DNA from: Chondrocystis sp. NIES-4102
Lineage (GTDB): Bacteria; Cyanobacteriota; Cyanobacteriia; Cyanobacteriales; Xenococcaceae
Length of the DNA: 64,000 nt
Assembly: GCA_002368355.1 (NCBI GenBank)
Contig: AP018281.1
Coordinates: forward strand, 3,720,001-3,784,000
Reading direction: 5' to 3'
Shown here: in pieces, positions 46,501 through 54,500 of the stretch
Layout of the letters: the number at the start of each line of letters is the position of its first letter
Position numbering within the stretch: position 1 is the first letter of the stretch
The notes under the pieces: model-generated
The model's database searches: none
What the model was told of the DNA's origin: nothing
What the model saw: the letters and a program-made list of their open reading frames with translations, nothing else
Made by a program: the position numbers and the translations under genes

Positions 46501-48612
46501 TTTAGTTTAGAGGCAACACCTGAATCTGAAGACAATGAATTAATGGCGCAATGGGATGATCATAACTCCATTTCTGACGAATTTAATCTTGATACAACAT
46601 CTGAATCTGAAAGTGAAGGTGAAAGCTTTAGTTTAGATACAACATTTGAATCTGAAAGTGAAGGTGAAAGCTTTAGTTTAGATACAACACCTGAATCTGA
46701 AGACAATGAATTAATGGCGCAATGGGATGATCATAATTCCATTTCTCCAGAATTTAATCTTGATGCAACATCTGAATCTGAAAGTGAAGGTGAAAGCTTT
46801 AGTTTAGATACAACATCTGAAAGTGAAGGAGAAAGCTTTACTTTAGATACAACACCTGAATCTGAAGATAATGAATTAATGGCGCAATGGGATGATCATA
46901 ACTCCATTTCTGACGAATTTAATCTTGATACAACATCTGAATTTGAAAGTGAAGGTGAAAGCTTAAGTTTAGAGGCTTTAACCTCAGACAACTCGGAATT
47001 TGAGGATGAAGCATTTAGTTTAGAGGCTTTAACCTCAGACAACTCTGAAAGTGAGAGTGAAAGCTTTAGTTTAGATACAACATCTGAATCTGAATTTGAA
47101 AGTGAAGATGAAAGCTTAAGTTTAGAGGCAATACCTGAATCGGAAGATGATCAGATAATGGCAGGATGGGATAATGACAACTCCATTTCTGACGAATTTA
47201 ATCTTGATACAACATCTGAATTTGAAAGTGAAGGTGAAAGCTTAAGTTTAGAGGCTTTAACCTCAGACAACTCGGAATTTGAGGGTGAAGCATTTAATCT
47301 AGATACAACATCTGAATCTGAATCTGAATCGGAAAGTGAAGATGAAAGCTTAAGTTTAGAGGCAATACCTGAATTTGAATCGGAATTTGAAAGTAAGAGT
47401 GAAGCATTTAGTTTAGATGCAACACCAGAATCTGAAGATGATCAGATAATGGCAGGATGGGATAATGACAACTCCATGTCTCCAGAATTTAATCTCGATA
47501 CAACACCCGAATCTGAAAGTGAAGGTGAAGCATTGAGTTTGGATGCAGTAACCCCAGAAAACTTGGAATTTGAGGGTGAAAGCTTTAGTTTAGATGCAAC
47601 ACCAGAATCTGAAGATGATCAGATAATGGCAGGATGGGATAATGACAACTCCATGTCTCCAGAATTTAATCTCGATACAACACCCGAATCTGAAAGTGAA
47701 GGTGAAGCATTGAGTTTGGATGCAGTAACCCCAGAAAACTTGGAATTTGAGGGTGAAAGCTTTAGTTTAGATGCAACACCAGAATCTGAAGATGATCAGA
47801 TAATGGCAGGATGGGATAATGACAACTCCATGTCTCCAGAATTTAATCTCGATACAACACCCGAATCTGAAAGTGAAGGTGAAGCGTTTAGTTTAGAGGT
47901 AATAACCCCAGAAAACTCGGAATTTGAGGATAAAGCATTTAATCTAGATGCAACACCTGAATCTATATCTGAATTTGAAAGTGAGAGTGAAGCATTTAGT
48001 TTAGATACAACATCTGAAAGTGAAGGTGAAGCGTTTAGTTTAGAGGTAATAACCCCAGAAAACTCGGAATTTGAGGATAAAGCATTTAATCTAGATGCAA
48101 CACCTGAATCTATATCTGAATTTGAAAGTGAGAGTGAAGCATTTAGTTTAGATACAATACCCGAATCTGAAGATGATCAGATAATGGCAGGATGGGATAA
48201 TGATAACTCTATGTCTCTAGAATATAATTTAGATGCAACATCTGAATCTGATGATGAAGGTGAAGCATTTAATTTAGATGGGATAATTTCATCTGAGAAT
48301 GATTTTATTATTGAGTCTGAATCTGAATTATTTAGTATAGAAGAAGATCAATCTAATAACTTCAATGTTTCTATGGACGAATTTATTGCTCAAGATGATT
48401 TTCAAACAGAAGTGGGATTAAATTGGGAGCAAGACTCAAGTGAATTAAGTTCTTTGGAATCTGTTGAAGAAAAGTTGGGAGAACTAAATAAAATTTCTGA
48501 CGAATCATTGGAAGAATTAAATGATTTATTAATTTCTGTTCAAGATGATCATTTAGTTCAAGGCAATAAAGAATTAGATGAAATTTACAAAGAAGACAAG
48601 ATAAATAGTTGA
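43537..48612 (+). CDS. Giant acidic repeat protein with membrane anchor and coiled coil
   Basis: A 1691-residue protein from the ATG at 43537 (an upstream TTG at 43522 is rejected). Two hydrophobic segments at about 9-27 and 36-55 could form a membrane hairpin. Residues about 75-195 are a Gln/Glu-rich heptad coiled coil. From about residue 369 to 1565 the protein is Ser/Glu/Asp-rich and holds 18 copies of a Trp-centred motif, typically SEDDQIMAGWDDDNSIS or SEDNELMAQWDDHNSIS, separated by F-x-L-[DE] units in SESE linkers. I see no arginine after about residue 355 and one cysteine overall. The last 100 residues are a non-repeat acidic helical region. A strong terminator follows. Not recognised; a multivalent scaffold or cation-binding protein is possible. 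Confidence 0.85.
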   Translation: MESAKIVNKILLSSLAFGATFGIGMLVTTNENIQKALMGTGAVGSMACVAGALVANNKKDDHNQQDDDSSDIQISELRSQEAQLQHSLNQTTAQMQAVEAEINSLQTEHNQLLSVISDLNAQKQQLEVDYKNWDEEIKSQQQEIEVVRNRLQLIQQQEEELKSNIATLESNKHDLQIKVEELSSQHEQLEQVISPIEEEYISSTSSTTLDHQVRLLNSESLVLEEINENEQNIEESIEPLANSSQTTNLDNLEINKNKNNIPRESVEYLIESLNESEIEMFEPNIDHKSDDLNESPKEESLKVVEEKFNFESEELPETSKLSSSVDKVENIISFIDKSEAEFILDAVSAEETELRSEEYSLELLVPENSEDDEIMEGWNNDNSISPESESEFEDEGEAFSVDAVTLEKSEFESKGFSLDGIISEKSELEDKAFTLDTTSESEFESESLSLEAITLENSESEDEGFTLDTTSEFESEDEALSLDAIPESEDDQIMAGWDDDNSISPEFNLDATSESESESFSLDTTSESESESFNLDTTPESEDDQIMAGWDDDNSISPEFNLDTTSESEGESFNLDTTPQSEDDQIMAGWDDDNSISSEFNLDTTSESESEGESFSLEALTPENSEFEGESFSLEALTPENSESESESFSLEATPESEDDQIMAQWDDHNSISDEFNLDTTSESEGESFSLEALTTENSEFEGEAFNLDTTPESEDNELMAQWDDHNSISSEFNLDTTSESEGEALSLDVTPESEDDQIMAGWDDDNSISPEFNLDTTSESESESFSLDAIPESEDDQIMAGWDDDNSISPEFNLDATSESESEGESFNLDTTSESESESFNLDTTPESEDDQIMAGWDDDNSISSEFNLDTTSESESEGESFSLEALTPENSEFEGEALSLEALTPENSESESESFSLDAVTSETSEFESESLSLEAIPESEDNELMAQWDDHNSISDEFNLDTTSESESEGESFSLDTTFESESESFSLEATPESEDNELMAQWDDHNSISDEFNLDTTSESESEGESFSLDTTFESESEGESFSLDTTPESEDNELMAQWDDHNSISPEFNLDATSESESEGESFSLDTTSESEGESFTLDTTPESEDNELMAQWDDHNSISDEFNLDTTSEFESEGESLSLEALTSDNSEFEDEAFSLEALTSDNSESESESFSLDTTSESEFESEDESLSLEAIPESEDDQIMAGWDNDNSISDEFNLDTTSEFESEGESLSLEALTSDNSEFEGEAFNLDTTSESESESESEDESLSLEAIPEFESEFESKSEAFSLDATPESEDDQIMAGWDNDNSMSPEFNLDTTPESESEGEALSLDAVTPENLEFEGESFSLDATPESEDDQIMAGWDNDNSMSPEFNLDTTPESESEGEALSLDAVTPENLEFEGESFSLDATPESEDDQIMAGWDNDNSMSPEFNLDTTPESESEGEAFSLEVITPENSEFEDKAFNLDATPESISEFESESEAFSLDTTSESEGEAFSLEVITPENSEFEDKAFNLDATPESISEFESESEAFSLDTIPESEDDQIMAGWDNDNSMSLEYNLDATSESDDEGEAFNLDGIISSENDFIIESESELFSIEEDQSNNFNVSMDEFIAQDDFQTEVGLNWEQDSSELSSLESVEEKLGELNKISDESLEELNDLLISVQDDHLVQGNKELDEIYKEDKINS
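47422..47775 (+). repeat. Two identical 177-bp tandem copies inside the giant gene
   Basis: 47422-47598 and 47599-47775 are identical at every base (59 codons each). A third copy begins at 47776 and stays identical until about 47885, where the sequence changes from GAAGCATTG to GAAGCGTTT. Exact identity indicates a very recent duplication or ongoing homogenisation. Confidence 0.92.
47881..48157 (+). repeat. 147-bp period tandem duplication inside the giant gene
   Basis: The sequence starting at 47881 recurs at 48028 (period 147 bp, 49 codons) and is identical for 130 bp before diverging. It encodes EAFSLEVITPENSEFEDKAF and following residues. Independent of the 177-bp duplication just upstream. 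Confidence 0.9.
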
Positions 48613-48641
48613 CTATATTTGATTAGTTAACTCGGATATAT

Positions 48642-48670
48642 AGACTTAGAAAAAATCTAAGTCTTTTTTT
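48642..48670 (+). terminator. Intrinsic terminator of the giant acidic protein gene
   Basis: AGACTTAGA (48642-48650) pairs perfectly with TCTAAGTCT (48656-48664) around an AAAAA loop, followed by six T residues. It lies 30 bp after the stop codon at 48612 and separates this gene from map. Confidence 0.88.
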
Positions 48671-48754
48671 GCGATCGCTTTTCAATTCAAAGAGTAAGAA
48701 TTGATAAACTTAATATTATCTACAATTATAAAATTAACCACAGATAAATTATCA

Positions 48755-49531
48755 ATGGGAAGCGAACAAATCACTTTACTTTCTAGTCGAGAAATTGAGA
48801 AAATGCGACGAGCAGGAGCTTTAGCAGCAGAATTGTTAGATTTTTTGACTCCAATGGTTAAACCTGGGGTTAGTACAAAGGAGATCAACGATGCTGCTGA
48901 AGCCTGGACACAAGAAAAAGGAGCAATAAGCGCACCTTTAGGATATGGACCTGCGGATAATCCTTTTACTGCGTCGCTATGCACTAGCGTTAACGAAGTG
49001 ATTTGTCATGGTATTCCTAATGCCAAACAAATACTTAAAGATGGAGATATCATAAACATTGATGTTACTCCAATAGTTGATGGTTATCATGGCGATACTT
49101 CGAGAACTTTTTTTGTTGGTACTCCATCCCCGAAAGCTAAAAAATTAGTGGAAGTCACTGAAGAGTGTTTAAGAAGAGGTATTGCAGCAGTTAAACCTGG
49201 TGCAAGAATTAATGATATAGGCGCAGCAATTCAAACCTACGCTGAGGAAAATGGCTTTTCTGTAGTTAGGGATTTTGTAGGACATGGAATAAGCCATATT
49301 TTTCACACTGCGCCCCAAATTCCTCATTATTATGATCCAAGACAGAAAAGGAAATTAAAACCAGGAATGGTATTTACAATTGAACCAATGATTAACGAAG
49401 GTACTTGGGAAGCTGTTATGTTAGATGATGGTTGGACAGCAATTACCAAAGATGGCAAGCTATCCGCTCAATTTGAACATACTATTGCTGTTACTCAGGA
49501 TGGAGTCGATATTTTAACTTTAAATAATTAA
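48755..49531 (+). CDS. map: Type I methionine aminopeptidase
   Basis: A 258-residue enzyme from the ATG at 48755; the in-frame TTG at 48701 would add a hydrophobic 18-residue leader absent in the family. Metal ligands are Asp103 (INIDV), Asp114 (YHGDTSR), His177 (GHGISHIFH), Glu210 (FTIEPM) and Glu241 (QFEHT); His85 lies in VICHGIP. It removes the initiator methionine from nascent proteins. Its last 4 bp overlap the 3' end of the convergent prmA. Confidence 0.95.
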   Translation: MGSEQITLLSSREIEKMRRAGALAAELLDFLTPMVKPGVSTKEINDAAEAWTQEKGAISAPLGYGPADNPFTASLCTSVNEVICHGIPNAKQILKDGDIINIDVTPIVDGYHGDTSRTFFVGTPSPKAKKLVEVTEECLRRGIAAVKPGARINDIGAAIQTYAEENGFSVVRDFVGHGISHIFHTAPQIPHYYDPRQKRKLKPGMVFTIEPMINEGTWEAVMLDDGWTAITKDGKLSAQFEHTIAVTQDGVDILTLNN

Positions 49532-50460
49532 TATTCCGAACGGCGAATATTAAAACAACACCAATCTTTTCTTTTCCACAATGCAGCAACAGTCCATCCC
49601 TGTTGCTCTACAACATCCGCAATTTGATCAGCCTGAGTTAATAAAATTCCACTTAAGATTGCCCAACTTTTTTCGTGAGTAATTTGATTGAATTTGGGAA
49701 ATAGATCTACAATTGTGTCAGCTAAAATGTTGCAAATAATGCCATCTAAAGCTTCTCCTATTTCAAGCAATTGTTCAATACTACCATCACGCACAATTAA
49801 TCTATCTCGATCTATTTGATTGAGTTGACAATTACTACGACAAGTTTTAGCAGCCAAGGCATCAGTATCTACAGCATATACTTTTTTAGCACCTAATAAA
49901 ATTGAGCCGATAGATAAAATTCCAGATCCACAGCCAATATCGGCTAAAGTCTGAACAGCAGCATTTTCATATAAGCGCATTTCTAAGGACTCTAGACATA
50001 ATTGAGTGGTGGGGTGAGTTCCTGTGCCGAAAGCTGCACCTGGATCTAGACGTAATATTAGTTTTTCAGACTCTTCTGGAATTTCCCAAGCTGGATAAAT
50101 TATAAAGCGATCGCCTATTTCTGTTGGTTGCCAATATTGTTTCCAGCCACTTGCCCAATCTTCTTCATCTATTAGATGCCATTGAGCCTCAGGTACAGAT
50201 ACTTCTAATAATTTTGCATCTTGTTCTAGCCATAAAGATAAAGCTGCCAGATCTAATAATTGAGTATTCATTTCGGGTATATACGTCCGAATTAGAATCT
50301 GTTTATCTTTATTACTCTGAGAGTCAGAATTTTCGTTGTTTTCTAGAATCTTAACCTCAGTAGCTGTCCCCGAACAACCAAACTTTTCGAGTCGCCAAAA
50401 GACCGATTCTTCTAGAACTGGCTCGCATTTTACGACGATCTCCCACCAACGATTAGACAT
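49528..50460 (-). CDS. prmA: Ribosomal protein L11 methyltransferase
   Basis: A 310-residue SAM-dependent methyltransferase. The substrate-recognition N-domain (about 1-130) is followed by [32 protein letters not shown] (SAM loop) and [14 protein letters not shown], the NILA equivalent of the NPPY motif. PrmA trimethylates lysine residues and the N-terminus of L11. Convergent with map with a 4-bp overlap of stop regions. Confidence 0.94.
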   Translation of the reverse strand: MSNRWWEIVVKCEPVLEESVFWRLEKFGCSGTATEVKILENNENSDSQSNKDKQILIRTYIPEMNTQLLDLAALSLWLEQDAKLLEVSVPEAQWHLIDEEDWASGWKQYWQPTEIGDRFIIYPAWEIPEESEKLILRLDPGAAFGTGTHPTTQLCLESLEMRLYENAAVQTLADIGCGSGILSIGSILLGAKKVYAVDTDALAAKTCRSNCQLNQIDRDRLIVRDGSIEQLLEIGEALDGIICNILADTIVDLFPKFNQITHEKSWAILSGILLTQADQIADVVEQQGWTVAALWKRKDWCCFNIRRSEY

Positions 50461-50700
50461 GAATTTTTTTAGGTTTTAAGCTATATGAAAGATTATTGAA
50501 CGTGAAACTGAATATGTTTCTTAACAATTACCATTTAATTAGTTTAGTTAGTCGTTAATTTGAATTTTCAATTAATGATCTAAAATTCTATTTTTACCTC
50601 TTCACCACTGTATGCCAAGATCCCAGCTTTATCCACTTTTGATCTAGCTTTATTTATAGTTTTCCCAATATCGCCAAATTATTTAGCTTTTTCTAGGAAT

Positions 50701-51147
50701 TTACTGTAAATATATGTATGGTAATTGGCAAGTTTCTGAAATAACAGGATTTGAATTAATTGTATCTGTGCTGTTGTCAGTTTGTCCTTGCTGTTGTTTG
50801 TACAATAACTGCTGAAAGAAATCTGATGTTTGTGCTGATGGCAATTGTTGTAAAACTTCCAGTAATTGGCAGGTTTGCTCTAATAATATTTCTACATTTA
50901 CTCCTTGATGGATTGGCTGATAGTCACATAAGCGTCTAACTGCTTCTCCTAATAAAATAATCGCACCCTTTAAATTATCATTGCTAAGATGATAGCAACC
51001 TACTGCAACTTGTAAGATTCCTTGATAAAATCTTTTGTCAACTTCAGGTGCTTCTACCCAAATTGCTTCTAGAAGATCGTGACAAGAATAGTATTGTTGT
51101 TGATTAAATTCTGTAATTGCGCGCTGAAATTGTGTTTCTTCTACCAT
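50701..51147 (-). CDS. DUF309 domain protein
   Basis: A 148-residue helical protein with the DUF309 core: AITEFNQQQYYSCHDLLEAI, then FYQGILQVAVGCYHLSNDN and KGAIILLGEAVRRL. The conserved His and Asp/Glu residues in helix one and the GxYH in helix two are present. Function is unknown. It starts 30 bp after ftrC ends on the same strand, and the two are likely cotranscribed. The C-terminal 40 residues are Gln/Asn-rich and probably disordered. Confidence 0.87.
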   Translation of the reverse strand: MVEETQFQRAITEFNQQQYYSCHDLLEAIWVEAPEVDKRFYQGILQVAVGCYHLSNDNLKGAIILLGEAVRRLCDYQPIHQGVNVEILLEQTCQLLEVLQQLPSAQTSDFFQQLLYKQQQGQTDNSTDTINSNPVISETCQLPYIYLQ

Positions 51148-51177
51148 ATTGATTTTTTATCAAGTTATTTATCGTAG

Positions 51178-51540
51178 TTACTCACAAAGTTGGTTGATTT
51201 CCTCGATGCTAATTGATTGTGTTTCCCCAGCAAAAGCGTTATCGGGAGTTAAAAATAGCATACAATGACATTTTTTTTCTTCTCTCATTGGTACACAAGG
51301 GCAATTCCAATAAGCTTTTTTAACCTCTGCTACTTTATCTTCATAATGACGACAGGGACATAAAGGCGCACCTAATTCTTCTTTATGTTTAGCCAACCCT
51401 TTAATTACCGCAGCAGTTACTGATAAGTCACTACAAAAATATGTTGTAGTACGTTGTGCATACTTCTGGGCAAATTTTCTCATTGATTCTAGATTTTTAT
51501 CAAAACTTTCGCTTGTGGATGCAGGTTCTACTGTAGTCAT
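51178..51540 (-). CDS. ftrC: Ferredoxin-thioredoxin reductase, catalytic beta subunit
   Basis: A 120-residue protein. Cysteines occur as CPC (61, 63), CPC (80, 82) and CHC (91, 93). By alignment with Synechocystis FTR (offset 6), Cys63 and Cys93 form the active disulfide, and Cys61, Cys80, Cys82 and Cys91 bind the 4Fe-4S cluster. The enzyme passes electrons from photosynthetic ferredoxin to thioredoxin, in the cytoplasm. Cys36 is additional. The variable alpha subunit gene is not in the window. Confidence 0.97.
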   Translation of the reverse strand: MTTVEPASTSESFDKNLESMRKFAQKYAQRTTTYFCSDLSVTAAVIKGLAKHKEELGAPLCPCRHYEDKVAEVKKAYWNCPCVPMREEKKCHCMLFLTPDNAFAGETQSISIEEINQLCE

Positions 51541-52153
51541 GATTTTTTCAAATTAGTGAGATGGCAGGTTTTAGATGATGCTTTTAAGAATCTTGCTTGA
51601 TTGAATCTGATTTTATTTAATAATTGCTAGTTAACTGCTAATTTTCAAGAGTTGCGAGATATTTATTTATGATTTGCAAATTTAAAAAATATATAGTAGC
51701 TTTGTCAAACAAATTAGATGCTGAAGTTTGGCAAGCGATGGGTAGCAATGTGAGAATCGTTCTACTTGATTGTATATGTAATGTTTATGATTCGATTAAA
51801 TTGAATATTGCTACTTGAGAGAAAAAAAGTAGACGCTGTAGTTTCTAAAAATGCTAATACTTCAAGGGATGGTAAATTTCTAGATGTCGAATGGATAAAT
51901 TATTAGTTATAAAGGACTAGTTATGTTAAATATTGAATTATTCTAATGTGTTTAATTCTAGATCACACACGAATTGTGTCAGAAGTATATAATACTTAGC
52001 TTTTTATGGAACTAGTGTCAGTATTTTAAGTAAACAAACACCTTACCGAACAATGTTTTGTGTGACCTACTATTAACTATGATGATTAATTATTGTTGCT
52101 TTTAAAGCTAGCTCATAACTTAAAATTCTAATAAGTTACTAATTATCTAGATT
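51541..52153. other. Divergent intergenic region ftrC / REC-HlyD gene
   Basis: 613 bp, the second longest gene-free stretch. No ORF with a plausible start and no recognisable RNA. It should contain promoters for ftrC (leftward) and the REC-HlyD fusion (rightward). Confidence 0.45.
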
Positions 52154-54424
52154 ATGAACTCATCCAGTAATGGCAATAGCGAATATCTCGCCAGCAATAG
52201 CAAGCTACATCATGATCAAGACAATGGTACTAATTCCGCCAGTAGTGTCATTAGTGTTTTGATTGTTGATGATCAAAAAATGATTAGGGAGGGATTAAAA
52301 GCCTTAATTAAGACAGAACATGAGCTTGAAATAGTAGGCATTGCCGAAAATGGTGAAGATGCTGTTAAACAAGTGGAATTGCTTCGCCCTAACGTTGTTT
52401 TAATGGATATGGAAATGCCAGGAATGAATGGCATGGAAGCAACTCAGATTATTTGCCAGAGGTTTAATGATGTTAAAGTCTTAGTACTTAGTACTTTTGA
52501 TAATCCAGAATATGTTTCTCGATCTCTAGGTTCGGGAGCGATGGGTTACTTGCTAAAAGGCACTCCTGCTAAAGAATTGACCGATGCTATTAGATCAGTT
52601 CATCGTGGTTATGCTCAAATTGGCCCAGGAATTTATCGTAATTTAACTTTACCTCAATTAGAAGAAGCAGGAAAACTATCCTTAACTTCTCCTTTGGCTA
52701 CTCGTATTAAGGAAGTAGAAAGTCGTCCTGAGCGTTCATATCCACCTGGGGAATTGGTAACTACTAACTCCAGTAATCAAACCGCAGCTTTAGTTAATCG
52801 TAATCCTGGTGGTATTAGTCCGCGTAAATTTGAGCAAACGGTAATTTTACGTCGATCGCCGAAATGGTCTAGAGCTATTATCTGGGGAGTGATTAGTGTT
52901 ACTACTTTTAGTTTGATTTGGGCTTATTTTGCCAAGATTGAACAGGTAATTGCTACTCAAGGGATCATTCAACCTAGTGATAAGTTGCAAGAAATACAAG
53001 TACCTACTAATGGTGTGGTACAAGAAGTTAAGGTAAAGGAAGGGCAACGGGTACAAAAAGGTGATGTACTATTAGTTTTAGATTCTACTACTTCTAAAGC
53101 ACAAGTAAATTCTTTAGACCAAGTACGCAAGTCTTTGAGCGAGGAAAATAAATTTTATCGAGACTTGATGACGGGGAAAATTGATTCTAAAAATATTAAT
53201 AGTGCGATCGCTAAGTCGGAAATGTCCCAAGCAATTGTTAATTTAACTCGTAATCGTACTGCACTTAAAGAAGAAAATGAATTGTTTAATGCTCTTTTAG
53301 GGCGTTCTGACAATAATCTTAATCCAGAGCAAAATGCTAGATTAGAAGCATCTCAAGCTGATATACAGCAACGTACTGCTGCTGCTAGATTGGAAGTGGA
53401 ACAATTGGAAAGGCAGTTGGAACAAAATCGCATTCAATTGGATGATAATCGCGCCCAGTTGGCTACAGCTAAACAGAATTTGGCAGAAATTAAGCAGCGC
53501 AACCAAGAAGCGATGAGACAGGCGCAAGAAAGTTTGCAAATTGAACAGCAGACTCTAAAAGCTCTTTTACCTGTATTTGCTGAAGGGGGTATTGCTAAAT
53601 ATCAAGTTGATCAACAAAGGCAAAAAGTTAATGACCGCAATGCTACTATAGTTAATGCCCAAAAAGAAGGTAATTTGGAACGCGATCGCCAACAGCAAGA
53701 AGTAACTACTCTACAAGCGGAAATTCAACGTCTATTACAAGAGGGGCAAAGATTAAGTCTTGATATTTCTCAAGCAGGGCAACAATTAAATAATACTACC
53801 ACCCTCTCGAAAAAAGAACTCTTAGATCAGATCGCGGAAAATCAAAAGCGGTTGTCAGAAATTGATAGTCAGCTTAATAAAACGATTGTGGAAAATGATA
53901 AACGCATTGCTGAAATTGATAGCCAAATGAGTAATGCGCAACAGAATCTTAAGTATCAAACTATTATCGCTCCTGTTACAGGAGATGTTTTTGATCTGCG
54001 TGCTTATCCTGGTTATGTACCTCCCGCAGGTCAAGCAGCCCGACCTGTTTTGCAAATTGTACCTACTGAGGATTTGATTGCGGAAGTATTTATTACTCCT
54101 CAAGATATTGGTTTTGTTAAAAAAGGTATGAATACAGATGTTCGTATCAGTGCTTTTAATTATAGTGATTATGGAGATATTAAAGGTAAAGTTGAGTTTA
54201 TTAGTGCTAGTGCTTTAAAACCTGAACCTCCTTATGATTTTTTCCGCTATGTTGCCAAAATTAATTTGGATCAAGATTATCTCAATATTAATGGTGAGAA
54301 GAAATATATTCAGCCTGGTATGGAAGTTCAAGCAAATATCCGCATTAATGAAAACCGCACCGTTTGGGATTTGTTTGTGGGTAAATTTGTTGGCGGAATT
54401 GAAAAGATTAAGGAGTTAGAGTAA
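52154..54424 (+). CDS. Response-regulator receiver fused to HlyD-type adaptor
   Basis: A 756-residue protein in one uninterrupted frame. Residues 33-152 form a complete receiver domain of the NarL type: Asp39/Asp40, phospho-acceptor Asp85 (LMDMEMPG), Thr114 (VLSTF) and Lys135 (GYLLKG). A linker (153-238) without any helix-turn-helix leads to one membrane helix (239-260) and a HlyD membrane-fusion region: biotinyl-lipoyl half (VPTNGVVQEVKVKEGQRVQK), a long coiled coil (about 310-600) and the second half with VTGDVFDLRAYPGYVPPAGQ. HlyD adaptors bridge an inner-membrane ABC exporter to TolC; none adjoins here. The receiver would be cytoplasmic, so phosphorylation could gate export. That is inference. 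Confidence 0.9.
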   Translation: MNSSSNGNSEYLASNSKLHHDQDNGTNSASSVISVLIVDDQKMIREGLKALIKTEHELEIVGIAENGEDAVKQVELLRPNVVLMDMEMPGMNGMEATQIICQRFNDVKVLVLSTFDNPEYVSRSLGSGAMGYLLKGTPAKELTDAIRSVHRGYAQIGPGIYRNLTLPQLEEAGKLSLTSPLATRIKEVESRPERSYPPGELVTTNSSNQTAALVNRNPGGISPRKFEQTVILRRSPKWSRAIIWGVISVTTFSLIWAYFAKIEQVIATQGIIQPSDKLQEIQVPTNGVVQEVKVKEGQRVQKGDVLLVLDSTTSKAQVNSLDQVRKSLSEENKFYRDLMTGKIDSKNINSAIAKSEMSQAIVNLTRNRTALKEENELFNALLGRSDNNLNPEQNARLEASQADIQQRTAAARLEVEQLERQLEQNRIQLDDNRAQLATAKQNLAEIKQRNQEAMRQAQESLQIEQQTLKALLPVFAEGGIAKYQVDQQRQKVNDRNATIVNAQKEGNLERDRQQQEVTTLQAEIQRLLQEGQRLSLDISQAGQQLNNTTTLSKKELLDQIAENQKRLSEIDSQLNKTIVENDKRIAEIDSQMSNAQQNLKYQTIIAPVTGDVFDLRAYPGYVPPAGQAARPVLQIVPTEDLIAEVFITPQDIGFVKKGMNTDVRISAFNYSDYGDIKGKVEFISASALKPEPPYDFFRYVAKINLDQDYLNINGEKKYIQPGMEVQANIRINENRTVWDLFVGKFVGGIEKIKELE

Positions 54425-54432
54425 TTTCACTG

Positions 54433-54485
54433 GGTGGGCATTAAAGCCTTGGTTAAAAAGCTGAAGTCTTTAAATTACGCCCACC
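54433..54485. terminator. Possible bidirectional terminator between REC-HlyD and bioY
   Basis: GGTGGGC (54433-54439) pairs with GCCCACC (54479-54485), with further partial pairing of TTAAAG and CTTTAA inside. The position between two convergent stop codons fits a shared terminator. There is no long T tract, so efficiency is uncertain. Confidence 0.45.
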
Positions 54486-54500
54486 GAATTAGTTGAAAAT

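Larger units (their letters stand above)
44641..48210 (+). repeat. Trp-motif repeat array, 18 units
   Basis: Each unit opens with [TI]PESED[DN][QE][IL]MA[GQ]WD[DN][DH]NS and continues with a variable number of F-x-L-[DE] subunits, so unit length ranges from about 40 to more than 100 residues. Two versions alternate in blocks: the DDQI-MAGWD-D[DN]N form (units 1-4, 7-9, 14-18) and the DNEL-MAQWDDHN form (units 6, 10-13). Unit 5 is a hybrid. The first unit (MEGWNNDN) is the most divergent. Confidence 0.9.

Noticed and set aside
52154-54424. REC-HlyD fusion as two genes joined by error
   Set aside because: The frame is continuous, the linker reads as normal protein, and no separate start with a ribosome-binding site is seen near the membrane helix. 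It remains worth confirming by resequencing.
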